From: JAAYAY01 sp963674575
Lineage (GTDB): Bacteria > Planctomycetota > Planctomycetia > Pirellulales > Thermoguttaceae
Length of the DNA stretch: 64,000 bases
Direction: 5' to 3'
Assembly (NCBI GenBank): GCA_963674575.2
Contig: CAXXQT010000009.1
Span: forward strand, 496,001 to 560,000
Positions 27,900 through 36,799 of this stretch are shown in pieces. Each line of letters starts with the position of its first letter. The first letter of the stretch is position 1. Under the pieces are notes generated by a model. The model worked only from the letters and a program-made list of their open reading frames with translations. It ran no database searches and was not told the origin of the DNA. The position numbers and the translations under genes were made by a program.

Positions 27900-28511
27900 C
27901 GTCAGTTGTTAGTTGATAGGGTTCAGGGTTCCGGAACAAGGGCTCGGGGTGACTCAAGCAACTCCCTCCCCAGCGAGCTTGCGAGCGAGGGGGAGGGCCG
28001 GGGAGGGGGCCTTGTGACTGGCCGCTAGGGCCCTGAGTTAGAAGTCCGTTGAATCGAGTTTCGTGCTTTTGCTCGGAAAAGGGCAGCCGAACAAATGCAG
28101 CGAATTAACAACTCAGGACACTAGGGCCAAAGTTGAGTTATCAGGGTCAGGCAAACAAAGTAACAGGCACGCTCCGTCGTGCCGCGGGCCAAGCAGACAG
28201 AAACGCGCAGTTAGGCCTCGCACCGCCGTCCCGCCACCATATTCCCGACATTTTCCGGCGGCAGGGATGCCACCGCTACTATGGCAGGCGAAAGCCTGGA
28301 CTCCAACAAAGTAGCAGGCACGCTCCGTCGTGCCGTCCGCCAAGTTCTGAATGACCGTTGAATTCTTCACCCGCAATTCGCCATCACGAAACCAGCCGCC
28401 AGCTTCTGTCAAGCACAGCGCCTTTTAGTCTGCTTGGCGGACGGCACGGCGGAGCGTGCCTGCTACCTTTCTTGTCATCAGCACAACACTCCAACGAATA
28501 GGATTGCTCCG
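27900..28511. repeat. Repeat-rich intergenic region
   Basis: No gene. 27961-28012 is the second copy of the 52-bp unit at 20219. Three copies of a unit with core CAGGCACGCTCCGTCGTGCC (a hairpin, GGCACG/CGTGCC) lie at 28156-28196, 28307-28345 and, inverted, 28433-28470. AGCCTGGACTCCAAC at 28293-28307 belongs to a family also seen near 46640, 48353 (inverted) and 50565. Confidence 0.85.
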
Positions 28512-30221
28512 ATGAAAGTATTCGTCTACGCCGCTTCAGTTGTTGCCGTGTTGCTTTGCTTCTGCGATGCCAGGGCCGAGCAAAGGCCCCGTCGCGAACT
28601 GTCTGCTGAAGAGAAGGCGAAGGTGGACGCGGCCCTTCCGGCCAAGGCGCCTGCGGAAGCCGCCAAGGTTCGAAAACTCCTCATCTTCGACCGCAACGTG
28701 GACTACGGCGGACACGGGTCGATCGAGACGGCCAACTATGCCTTCACGCAGATGGGCAAGAATACGGGGGGCTTCACCACGGTAATTTCCCGCGACCCGG
28801 CCGTGTTCGAGAAGGAGAATCTCAAGCAGTTCGACGCGGTTTGTCTCAACAACACCGTTGGGAACCTGTTCACCGATCCCGTGCTTCGGCAGAACCTGCT
28901 CGAATTCGTCGTAGGCGGAGGCGGGCTGCTCGGAATCCACGGCACAACCGTCGCGTTCACCGATTTTGCCCACGGAGCCAAGGAAACGTGGCCCGAGTTC
29001 GGCCAGATGCTCGGCGGACGAGGGGCGGCGCACCTGACCCAGGACGAACGGATTGTCGTCAAGCTCGACTCGCCCGACCATCCGCTCAACCGGCCCTTCG
29101 ACGGCAAGGGCTTCGAGCACGTGAGCGAGTTCTTCCGCGTTCGCGGGGCCTATTCGCGGGACCGACTGCGCGTTTTGTTCAGCATCGATACGGACAAGAC
29201 GGAACTGCCCCCCAAGGGCACCCATCCCGGCGTGGAGCGGGCCGATGACGACTACGCCCTGGCCTGGACTCGCAACTACGGCCGCGGACGGGTTGTCTAT
29301 TGCACGATCGGGCACAGCCCGGCCGACTTCATGGATCCCAAGATCCTCGAGTTCTACCTGGGGGCCATTCAGTTCATCATGGGCGATCTGGACGGCTCCA
29401 CCACGCCGAGCAACCGGATGACACCCGCCGTAGCCGCCCAGGAAAAGCTCGGTTGGCGCTTCGGCGTAACCGCCTGGGGACTCCATACGTTCACCTTGTT
29501 CGAGACGATCGACAAGACCCGAGAACTGGGGCTGAACTACGTGGGCGGTCTCAGCTTCCAGAAAGTCAGCGCCGAGATTCCCAAGAACTTTGACGCGAAC
29601 CTGTCAGACGAAGAGCTCGAACAGATCCGCCTGAAGATGGACGCGGCCGGTGTGCGAATGCCGACGTGCTTCTACGCCAAGATTCCCGGCGACGAGGAAG
29701 GCTGCCGCAAGGTGTTCGAGTTCGGACGGAGAATGGGAATCGAGACCTTCATCTCCGAGCCGCCAGCCGAGGACCTCGACACGATCGAACGTTTCTGCGA
29801 CGAGTACAAGATCAACCTGGCCCTCCACAACCACGGCCCCGAGCAATCGCCCGTCTACTGGAATCCGAAGAACATCCTCGAAGTGTGCAAGGGCCGGAGT
29901 AAGCGGATTGGGGCCTGCCCCGACACGGGCTACTGGCTCCGGGCCGGCGTCGATCCCGTCGAAGGCGTCCGCACCCTGGGCGACCGGCTGATCACGATCC
30001 AGCCCCACGACCTGAACAAGTTGACCCCCGAAGGCCACGACGTGCCCTGGGGCACGGGCAAGGCCCAGTTCGAGAAGATGCTTCGCGAGATCCATCGCCT
30101 CGGCATCAAGCCGACCCTGGTCGGGCTGGAGTATTCCTACAAGTACGAGGACAACATGGCCGAGTCGGCCGAGTGCGTCAAGTTCTTCGACCGGGTGACG
30201 AAGGAGTTGGCAGCGGAGTGA
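28512..30221 (+). CDS. ThuA-like domain fused to sugar isomerase/epimerase TIM barrel
   Basis: 569 residues, exported (signal MKVFVYAASVVAVLLCFCDARA). Residues about 50-300 form a ThuA/class I amidotransferase-like domain (KLLIFDRNVDYGGHGSIETA, GGGGLLGIHGTTVAF, GRVVYCTIGHSP). Residues about 320-565 are an AP-endonuclease-2/xylose-isomerase-like barrel (LNYVGGLSFQKVSAEIPKN, ALHNHGPEQSP with metal ligands, ACPDTGYWLRAGVDP). Both domains are linked to disaccharide or sugar metabolism (ThuA oxidises trehalose in rhizobia together with ThuB); having them on one exported chain suggests linked steps. Start ATG 28512 is fixed by the signal peptide. Confidence 0.88.
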   Translation: MKVFVYAASVVAVLLCFCDARAEQRPRRELSAEEKAKVDAALPAKAPAEAAKVRKLLIFDRNVDYGGHGSIETANYAFTQMGKNTGGFTTVISRDPAVFEKENLKQFDAVCLNNTVGNLFTDPVLRQNLLEFVVGGGGLLGIHGTTVAFTDFAHGAKETWPEFGQMLGGRGAAHLTQDERIVVKLDSPDHPLNRPFDGKGFEHVSEFFRVRGAYSRDRLRVLFSIDTDKTELPPKGTHPGVERADDDYALAWTRNYGRGRVVYCTIGHSPADFMDPKILEFYLGAIQFIMGDLDGSTTPSNRMTPAVAAQEKLGWRFGVTAWGLHTFTLFETIDKTRELGLNYVGGLSFQKVSAEIPKNFDANLSDEELEQIRLKMDAAGVRMPTCFYAKIPGDEEGCRKVFEFGRRMGIETFISEPPAEDLDTIERFCDEYKINLALHNHGPEQSPVYWNPKNILEVCKGRSKRIGACPDTGYWLRAGVDPVEGVRTLGDRLITIQPHDLNKLTPEGHDVPWGTGKAQFEKMLREIHRLGIKPTLVGLEYSYKYEDNMAESAECVKFFDRVTKELAAE

Positions 30222-30230
30222 GGAGCGATT

Positions 30231-30323
30231 GAACCGCAGATTGTCCAACAAGGAACCGCAGAAGGACGAAGGCCACGCATACCCTTCATCATTCGACATT
30301 CCTTGTTCGATATTCTGCGGTTC
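30231..30323. repeat. Inverted repeat between convergent genes
   Basis: Arms 30231-30254 and 30300-30323 match inverted at 21 of 24 positions (GAACCGCAGA outermost), with a further imperfect stem inside (GAAGGACGAAGG against CCTTCATCATTC). It lies between the stops of the ThuA fusion (plus) and sppA (minus) and may end transcription from both sides. Confidence 0.8.
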
Positions 30324-30359
30324 TTCTACTCCCCACAATCGCCAGGATTCATGCGGCGT

Positions 30360-32192
30360 CTAATCGCGGATCTCAATGGCGGGCATGGCCAGGATGACGC
30401 CTTCTTTCTCGATCAGGCCCAGTCGTTGGAACGCGGCTTCAACCGCGTGGACCCGCTCCGGATCAAGGCCTTCCAGGTACGGCATCGCGGCGTGAAAGAT
30501 CGACACGGTTCGCGGAGCCAAGGCCGAAGCGAGGGACAGGCGTCCGGCATCCTCGTCTTCCTCGCCTCCGAGGTCGGACATGAGGATATCGAGGAAGGTC
30601 TTTGGTTTGGGAAGCACGCGGATTTCGTACTTCTCGATCTTTGCTTCCTTGGCCACGTGGGCAATGGCCTCGTCGAGCCCGCCGATCTTGTCGACCAGCC
30701 CCAGTTCGAGGGCCTGCCGGCCGGTGAAGACCCGTCCGCCGGCCAACTCGTCGATGTCCTTCTTGAGCCGGTCGCCTCGGATGGCCACCACATGGCCTTT
30801 GAAGTCGCCGTAGATTTCGTCCATGAGGGCTCGCATCTGTTGGCGTTCGCCGTGAGTGAACATGTTGCGGGCGCTGAACAGGCCCGAGTTGGCCCCCCGG
30901 CCCGTCGTGTGCCAATCGATGCCGATCTTGTTCCACATGCCGTTCGTCGCGAATTTGCCGCTGACCACGCCGATCGACGCGGTGATCGTGCCGGCGTCGG
31001 CGAAGATCGTATCGGAACCGCAGGCCACGTAGTAGCCGCCGCTGCCGGCCACGTCGCCCATCGAGACGACGAAGGGTTTTTTCGCCTTCACGCGGCGGGT
31101 CGCGTCGAGGATGATCTCGCTGGCCGTGGCCGAACCGCCGGGCGAGTCGACACGGAGAACGACGGCCTTGATGGAGTCGTCGGCCGCCGCCTTTTCGAGG
31201 GCCTTGCGGATCGGTTCGCTGTAGGCGCCGCCTCCGGAACTGAACGGACTCGGTTCGGGCTTGCCCGGCAGAATGGCTCCTTCCACGTAAACGATCGCGA
31301 TGGCCGTCTTCGTCGACTTCTTCTTGGACGGCCCCTGCAGAATCTCGGCCCAGAGTTTCAAGACGCCGAAGGGAGAGGAGAGATCGATTTCATCCCGCTT
31401 CTTCTTGCCGTATTTGCGATCGAACTTGATATCTTCACCGTAGGTGGCCTTGAGATCGGCGACGAGATCCTGGCGAAACTGAACGGTGTCGATGAGCCCG
31501 GCCTCTTTCGCCTTGGCCGCCGTGTAGAGGCCCGCGTCGATCCACTCTCGGACCTTCTCAACCGGCGCCTTGCGCCCCTCGGCAATCAGTTGGACCGACG
31601 TGTCGAACAGGCTGGTGAGCAGCCAGTTGTTCATCTCTTCCGCCTGCGGGCTCGGGCCAGAGCGCATGAACATCTCGCCGGCGCTCTTGTAGTCGCCGCA
31701 CGTCATGAAGTCGGGAATCACCCCGATCAGGTCGAGCAGGCCTCGGAGATAGGGCGCCTCGGAGCGAATTCCCGTGATCGCGAGCATGCCTTCGGGAACG
31801 ATGCTGAGCGAGTCGGCCCCCGCAGCCAGAACGTAGCCACGCATCGTCAGGCTGTCGGCGTGGACGTAGATTTTCTTGCCGGCCTTCCGGAGGTCGTCCA
31901 TGGTCCGACGCACTTCTTCGACCTGCCCGTAGCCCAGGGTCGCGCCTTCCGGCAAGAGAACGATGGCTTTCACCTCGTCATCCTTCGCCGCCTTTTTCAT
32001 GCGCGTGATCAGGTCGTTGAACGTTCCGCCGCCAACCGACCCGAACAGGATGTCTTCTCCCGCGGGGGCTTCCGTCACGGGACGATCGAAGGAAAAAACG
32101 GCGATCGTTCCGCCGTTATCCTCCGCAGCCGGCGCGGGCGAAGCCGCGACGAAGGGCAAAACGAGAACCAGCAGCAGGCAAAGCGAACGCAT
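30360..32192 (-). CDS. sppA: Signal peptide peptidase SppA (protease IV, long form)
   Basis: 610 residues, the long two-domain form. N-terminal signal/anchor (LCLLLVLVLPFVAAS). The first ClpP-like domain supplies the Lys (K169 in CGDYKSAGEMF) and the second the nucleophile Ser (S384 in VAGSGGYYVACG, after LRVDSPGGSATASEI), the Ser-Lys pair corresponding to K209/S409 of the E. coli enzyme. It degrades cleaved signal peptides in the membrane, a useful function beside so many exported proteins. RBS GGGAGGAAT before ATG 32192. Its upstream region is a large nested inverted repeat. Confidence 0.95.
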   Translation of the reverse strand: MRSLCLLLVLVLPFVAASPAPAAEDNGGTIAVFSFDRPVTEAPAGEDILFGSVGGGTFNDLITRMKKAAKDDEVKAIVLLPEGATLGYGQVEEVRRTMDDLRKAGKKIYVHADSLTMRGYVLAAGADSLSIVPEGMLAITGIRSEAPYLRGLLDLIGVIPDFMTCGDYKSAGEMFMRSGPSPQAEEMNNWLLTSLFDTSVQLIAEGRKAPVEKVREWIDAGLYTAAKAKEAGLIDTVQFRQDLVADLKATYGEDIKFDRKYGKKKRDEIDLSSPFGVLKLWAEILQGPSKKKSTKTAIAIVYVEGAILPGKPEPSPFSSGGGAYSEPIRKALEKAAADDSIKAVVLRVDSPGGSATASEIILDATRRVKAKKPFVVSMGDVAGSGGYYVACGSDTIFADAGTITASIGVVSGKFATNGMWNKIGIDWHTTGRGANSGLFSARNMFTHGERQQMRALMDEIYGDFKGHVVAIRGDRLKKDIDELAGGRVFTGRQALELGLVDKIGGLDEAIAHVAKEAKIEKYEIRVLPKPKTFLDILMSDLGGEEDEDAGRLSLASALAPRTVSIFHAAMPYLEGLDPERVHAVEAAFQRLGLIEKEGVILAMPAIEIRD

Positions 32193-32220
32193 CGTGATTC
32201 CTCCCGGACTGTGTGGTTGG

Positions 32221-32535
32221 GCAGGCGGACAAAAAGAATCTACCAGTTCGACCCTCTAGGAAAGAAACAAAGGTATGAACAACTGGAGCAAAACCGGGTG
32301 AGAATGGTCAGTCGTCTCGTTGTTCCGGTTGGTCATGCCTTTGTTTCTTTCCTGCCGATTGAGATTGGATTCCCCCCTCTGATGAGGCGAAAATGTGCGA
32401 TGGACGGTCGGTGAAAGCACAAAACGACGCAAGTTCGCTGATAGTGCCCGACTTCTCCATGTCGTTTTGCACTTTCACCGACCGTCCATCGCACATTTTG
32501 TAGATCGAACTGGTAGATTCTTTTTGTCCGCCTGC
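32221..32535. repeat. 315-bp nested inverted-repeat block (three-way-junction potential)
   Basis: Outer arms 32221-32251 and 32505-32535 are a perfect 31-bp inverted repeat (ends GCAGGCGGAC). Inside are two further long hairpins: 32258-32291 with 32320-32353 (16 perfect pairs AGGAAAGAAACAAAGG, then imperfect pairing) and 32390-32428 with 32461-32499 (37 of 39 pairs, including ATGGACGGTCGGTGAAAG). It lies 28 bp upstream of the sppA start on the sppA template side and has no coding potential. It could be a mobile miniature element or a structured RNA leader. Confidence 0.9.
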
Positions 32536-32823
32536 TTTATGACAGGGACTCAAAGACAGGATACCTCAGTTCAGCGCAAGGCAACCCGTCTGGGCAAGGA
32601 CTTTTACCCCGGAATGGCAAGACACGGCGTCTTACCCCCTGCTTCAGCGGGGAATTGGCGCATAAGGGCGCCGTCCCGACCGGATATTCGTCGGAAGAAG
32701 CCAAATCTCGGGAAGAAAACCGGGGACGGCTTGTGAAGAAATCGGCAGCCGAAGTTGCCAAGCCTTCGATCCGTGTCCCTACCTACAAATCGACGGCAGT
32801 ATTCGCGTTCGATTGACGGCCAT
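32536..32823. other. Intergenic region, no gene seen
   Basis: About 290 bp between the nested repeat and the 3' end of the FadL-like gene. Short open frames on both strands show no coding signal. Nothing recognised. Confidence 0.4.
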
Positions 32824-34047
32824 TTATGGTCGTTGTCCGCCGCAGGCCCCAAATTTCCAGGTGATTCCCGCCCCGATGTACCACACTTTCAGCGAGACGG
32901 AGGTGTGCGTGCCGAAATCATGGGATTCGGGCAGCGAGGCGCCAGCGAACATGTCGACCGACACGTTGGGCATCACGTCTTCGATCCCAATTCCGGCCGA
33001 GAGGCGATGCTGGGTAATAACGCCGGCCTGGGTGGCCTGATAGTACTCGACGACGGCCTGCCCGAGGGGCACGCCGTTGATGGTCGGTCCCGGATTGCGA
33101 TCGATGGGGTTGTCGGAGAAGGCATAGCCCACACGATACTTGCAGCGTCCACGGGTCAACTGAGTCCCGATGGAGAACACCCACTGGTTGTCGTAGAGAT
33201 CTCGCCAGTAGTCGCAGTTATCCCACGACTTGTGGATCACGTCCAACGCGACCAGGAGGTCGCCGCCCATGAGGCTCGTGTTGGCGATCCCAAAACCGAT
33301 GTTGTCGGGCTGCTCGATGTCAACGTCCATGAAGACACCCGGCGGCGACAGGTACAACATATTCTTGTATTGGGTGGCCATCTTGGTCTGGTAGAAGGTA
33401 GCCAGGGTCGTGTTCGATGTGAGGTCGTAGTCGAGCCCAAAAGTACCCCGCAGGCCGTAGTCGTGGGTGATCACGCTGCTGCCCACAAAGCCCCCGCCCG
33501 CATATCCATCGCCCACCGTCATCGACGCACCGAAGGCCAGTCGATCTGTCAGGTCGATTCCCGCTCCCAGGGTGACACCCAGGATGAAGTACTCCGTGTG
33601 AGTTCCCAGGCTTCCGATCTGGTCGGTGAACTGCTCAGACAGGCCGCTCAGCGTCGTGATCCCCAGGCCAACGGTTCCCGGAATTCCCAGGCTGGACAGA
33701 TCCTGAATGGCGCCAACCGTGGGCAGCAGGCAGCCCTGAGCCGACGACTTGCCTGAAAAGGGCAGGCCCGTGACAGATCCGTCATGGCTCACATCGAAGG
33801 TCGGTTCTGACCAGGTTCCGGCGAGCGAGAACTGGCTGCCATGGAACTGGGCCAGGGTCGAGGGATTGCCAGCGATCGCGGACTGGAGATCCTGGGGACG
33901 AGCCAGGCTCGTTCCGGCCAATCCTCCCGACGCCGGGTTGGTCGTGTTGTGCAGGTCCACGCCAAACGATTGGGCATACCCGACTTGTTGGTTCAGGATA
34001 ACGACGACAAATGCTATGGCTAGAGCGGCCGTGAGTGTCTTTCTCAT
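32824..34047 (-). CDS. FadL/TodX-type outer-membrane transport protein
   Basis: 407 residues. Signal peptide (MRKTLTAALAIAFVVVILNQ...YAQ) followed by a beta-barrel rich in alternating aromatic and glycine residues. Features of the OMPP1/FadL family: NPASGGLAGTSLARPQDLQS and AIAGNPSTLAQFHGSQFSL near the start (the NPA plug motif in altered form), then repeated strands (LDVIHKSWDNCDYWRD, YRVGYAFSDNPID, LSAGIGIEDVM) and a terminal KVWYIGAGITWKFG strand. The family takes up hydrophobic compounds. Start ATG 34047 is set by the RBS GGGGGGAATCC, whose upstream leader resembles that of the LRR genes next door. Confidence 0.82.
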   Translation of the reverse strand: MRKTLTAALAIAFVVVILNQQVGYAQSFGVDLHNTTNPASGGLAGTSLARPQDLQSAIAGNPSTLAQFHGSQFSLAGTWSEPTFDVSHDGSVTGLPFSGKSSAQGCLLPTVGAIQDLSSLGIPGTVGLGITTLSGLSEQFTDQIGSLGTHTEYFILGVTLGAGIDLTDRLAFGASMTVGDGYAGGGFVGSSVITHDYGLRGTFGLDYDLTSNTTLATFYQTKMATQYKNMLYLSPPGVFMDVDIEQPDNIGFGIANTSLMGGDLLVALDVIHKSWDNCDYWRDLYDNQWVFSIGTQLTRGRCKYRVGYAFSDNPIDRNPGPTINGVPLGQAVVEYYQATQAGVITQHRLSAGIGIEDVMPNVSVDMFAGASLPESHDFGTHTSVSLKVWYIGAGITWKFGACGGQRP

Positions 34048-34405
34048 GGATTCCCCCCGGGAAAACAGCGCGAAATGCAGTGAAGAGGCGCGACAAGATG
34101 GAGTAAGCTCCCGGCAGTAGAGAGAAAGGCCGTGCATGGCTTGTCAGCGGCTCGAAGAAATCCCCTTGCAAGAGCTATCGGCTCAGGAGACCTTCCAGCT
34201 CGACAGGGGTACAAGCAAAGCAGGCGTTTTTGGGAGCAAAGCGAAAGCCAATACGGCGCAACAGGCATTTTTCGTCGCGACTTGCGCAATTGAGTCTGCT
34301 GCAACAGTCACGCAAGAACGGCAACCCAGGAAGAGTTTACTGATCCCGAAAACTTGCCCGGAAGACGCTCTCGGGAAACAAGGCGAACGAGGCAGCCTGC
34401 TTGCC
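34048..34405. other. Intergenic region with FadL leader
   Basis: 358 bp. The 48 nt next to the FadL start (34048-34095) resemble the leaders of the three LRR genes (CTCTTC...TGTTTTCCCGGGGGGAATCC). The rest shows no gene or clear repeat. Confidence 0.45.
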
Positions 34406-35368
34406 TCATGGCCTTGGATAGCCCGAAGCAAGCGATGACTCCGCCACGGCATGATCTGTGGGATCACAACGGGGGACCTCTTGATGTTCCCGAATGATCG
34501 TGCATCCCGGTAGCGCAGCCTGGAGTCGGGCTATTCCTGCGGCAGAAAACTCCGAGTTCAGAATGTCTAACCTCTCAAGACGTCTGAAACTCGCCACCGT
34601 GACAACGGCCGCATCGGAGAGGTCCGTTCCCTGCAGATTAAGGCTGCGTAACGGCATCCCTTTCACAACCTCAAAGCCCTCGTCGGTGATACTCGTTCTG
34701 CACAAGTTGAGATGCTGGAGTTTGGGCAGAGAGAGCAGGACCTCAAGACATTGGTCCGTGATCATGGTTCCTGCCAAATCCAGTTCCTGCAACTGAGCAT
34801 GGCCTTTTAGCATGGCCACGCCGCGATCCGAGATGGAGGTGTCCGTTAGCACGAGCGAGTCAAGGTTCTCTCGCTCCGCCAGCAGTCGCATCGCTTGATC
34901 GTCGATCTGTGTGCCGGACAACAGGAACCAGCGGATCTGTGGATATTCGGCGACCACCCGCTTCAAGTCGTCGTTATCGAAATGGATATAGCACAGACTG
35001 GCTCCGGTGACTTGCTGCCCACCGGGGCTGACATGGAGAATTCCTCGATTTCCCGATTCGCCCCAAGTTATTCCGCCGCCGTTGCCCCCACCCTCCGCAA
35101 CGATCTTCAAGTCGGTAACCGTCTCGGAAACAAGGTGACTCCGAAGGATGGAGTATCCCAGGGAACCTGCGACGAAAAGAAACACGCCCGCGATGAAAAT
35201 CGTCGAGGTCTGCTGGACCCATACGGAAGCGGGAACTTTCGTGCCCGCTTCTCTTGCTTCTTGAAGGCGAGTGCCAAATTCTCGCCGAACGGTCCAACAC
35301 AGCCACAGCGTGTAAACCGACCCAATTGCCAGAACGGCGCCGATCAAGAACAACCCAATGAGCCCCAT
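34406..35368 (-). CDS. Membrane-anchored leucine-rich-repeat protein 1
   Basis: 320 residues. Two membrane helices (about 1-22, LIGLFLIGAVLAIGSVYTLW; about 50-70, IFIAGVFLFVAGSLGYSIL), then about 70 residues ending LCYIHFDNDDLKRVV and five or six leucine-rich repeats of 24 residues (LDSLVLTDTSISDRGVAMLK, LQELDLAGTMITDQCLEVLL, LQHLNLCRTSITDEGFEVVK). Repeats of the L..L.L..T.ITD.GL type are common in planctomycetes and serve in protein binding. One of three tandem paralogues (34406-37690). Start 35368 is set by RBS GGGGGGGGGGAACC. It has a longer C-terminal tail than its paralogues. Confidence 0.85.
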   Translation of the reverse strand: MGLIGLFLIGAVLAIGSVYTLWLCWTVRREFGTRLQEAREAGTKVPASVWVQQTSTIFIAGVFLFVAGSLGYSILRSHLVSETVTDLKIVAEGGGNGGGITWGESGNRGILHVSPGGQQVTGASLCYIHFDNDDLKRVVAEYPQIRWFLLSGTQIDDQAMRLLAERENLDSLVLTDTSISDRGVAMLKGHAQLQELDLAGTMITDQCLEVLLSLPKLQHLNLCRTSITDEGFEVVKGMPLRSLNLQGTDLSDAAVVTVASFRRLERLDILNSEFSAAGIARLQAALPGCTIIREHQEVPRCDPTDHAVAESSLASGYPRP

Positions 35369-35425
35369 GGTTCCCCCCCCCCGGAAACAATGACAAGCTG
35401 TAGAAGAGACGCGTGAATCATCGCT
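35369..35425 (-). promoter_or_regulatory. Conserved leader of LRR gene 1
   Basis: Reading the minus strand, the 5' leader contains TGATTCACGCGTCTCTTCT and later TTGTTTCCGG plus a G-rich RBS. The same arrangement precedes LRR gene 2 (36577-36630) and LRR gene 3 (37691-37745). Conservation beyond the RBS points to a shared promoter or leader signal. Confidence 0.6.
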
Positions 35426-35604
35426 CATTGATGAGACGATGTCAACTCCCCGGACGAGTAGACTGGGGTTAACCCACACACCTCCCCCCTTGGGGAAGCG
35501 TCCTTCGTTTCCGCTTCCTTGTCCAGTTTGACTCTTTCAACGCCTTGGTGACGCCTGCAAGCAGCAGGCGGCCTTCGAGCGAAACCGTTACGGTCCCTGG
35601 CGTC

Positions 35605-36576
35605 TTATTGGGTCGCTTGGGACGAGGCTACGGATAATTCTGCCCCGCACGCGCCGGGAGAGTGAATTCTGGGGACTTCGATGTTTTCCTGCACAATCTT
35701 GCATCCCGGCAGGCTGGCCTGGAGACGGACCAATCCGGCGCGAGAAAACTCCGAGCCCAGGATGTACAACTTCTCAAGACGCTTGAAACTCGCCACCAAG
35801 GCAACGGCCTCATCGGAGATTCCGGTCCCCTCCAGGCGAAGAGTACGCAACGTCGTGTTTCCTCTTAGAAACTCCAAGCCCTTCTCCGTCACCGCCGTTT
35901 CACTCAAGTTGAGATACCTGAGCTTTGGGAGAGAGGCCATCACCGCAAGACTTTCGTCCGTAATCGCCGTGTCGCCCAGGTCGAGTTTTTCCAATCCCGG
36001 ATGGCCTTTCAGCCAGGCCAAGCCGAGATCCGAAATCGATGTGTCGGTCAGTGTGAGCGCGACAAGGCTCTTTCGCTTCGAAAGCAGTTCGATCGCACGA
36101 TCATTGATCTGGGTACCCGATAGGACAAACCACTCGATCCGTGGATACTGCTCGAGCAGTTGCTTCAAGTCGTCATTATCAAACCGGATGTAGCACAAAC
36201 TGGCGCCGGTGACTTGCGGACCGTCAGGCGAGGAGAGGACATGGAGCATTCCGCGGTTTCCCGGCTCGCCCCAAGGGATTCCACGAACCTCGGCATCGTT
36301 GTCCGCAACGATCTTGATGCCGCCAACCGTGTGGGTAAAGGCTGCGTTTCTGACAGCAGAACTGGCAATTGAGCCGGCTACCACAAGAAACACGCCCGCA
36401 CTAAGAACCGTCAAAGCCTGGTGGATCCATAAGGAACGGGGAACCACTGCCCCCGCCTCCTTCGCTTGCCGGATGCGACTGCGCACCTCTTGCACGACAG
36501 TCCAGCAGAGCCACAACGCGTAACCCGAACCGAACCCCAAGACCGCACCGATGAGGAGCAATCCAACAAGCCCCAT
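35605..36576 (-). CDS. Membrane-anchored leucine-rich-repeat protein 2
   Basis: 323 residues, closely similar to its neighbours. Helix 1 (LVGLLLIGAVLGFGSGYALW), helix 2 (LTVLSAGVFLVVAGSIASSA), a linker with IPWGEPGNRGMLHVLSSPDG and LCYIRFDNDDLKQLLEQYP, then LRRs (LVALTLTDTSISDLGLAWLK, LEKLDLGDTAITDESLAVMA, LRYLNLSETAVTEKGLEFLR, LRTLRLEGTGISDEAVALVA). Start 36576 follows GGCGGGAGAAAGCC. The near-identical middle sections suggest recent duplication. Function unknown; a paralogue array of membrane receptors or binding proteins is the likeliest reading. Confidence 0.85.
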   Translation of the reverse strand: MGLVGLLLIGAVLGFGSGYALWLCWTVVQEVRSRIRQAKEAGAVVPRSLWIHQALTVLSAGVFLVVAGSIASSAVRNAAFTHTVGGIKIVADNDAEVRGIPWGEPGNRGMLHVLSSPDGPQVTGASLCYIRFDNDDLKQLLEQYPRIEWFVLSGTQINDRAIELLSKRKSLVALTLTDTSISDLGLAWLKGHPGLEKLDLGDTAITDESLAVMASLPKLRYLNLSETAVTEKGLEFLRGNTTLRTLRLEGTGISDEAVALVASFKRLEKLYILGSEFSRAGLVRLQASLPGCKIVQENIEVPRIHSPGACGAELSVASSQATQ

Positions 36577-36799
36577 GGCTTTCTCCCGCCGGAAACAACC
36601 GTAAGCCGGAGAAGAGACTCGTGAATCATTGCCCATTGGCAAGCCAATGTCAACAACCCGATCGAATGGTCAGTGCGGCAATACTGCCCCCCACCAGAAA
36701 CCACCTTCTTGCCGCGTCCCCCTTGGGTCGGTTCGAACGAAGCTACGGACGACCTATCCCACACACACCTGGTGAATGAAGTTCGCGGACTTCCATGTT

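Noticed and set aside
30303..32414. Plus-strand frame of 703 codons
   Set aside because: Antisense to sppA, which carries both catalytic residues.
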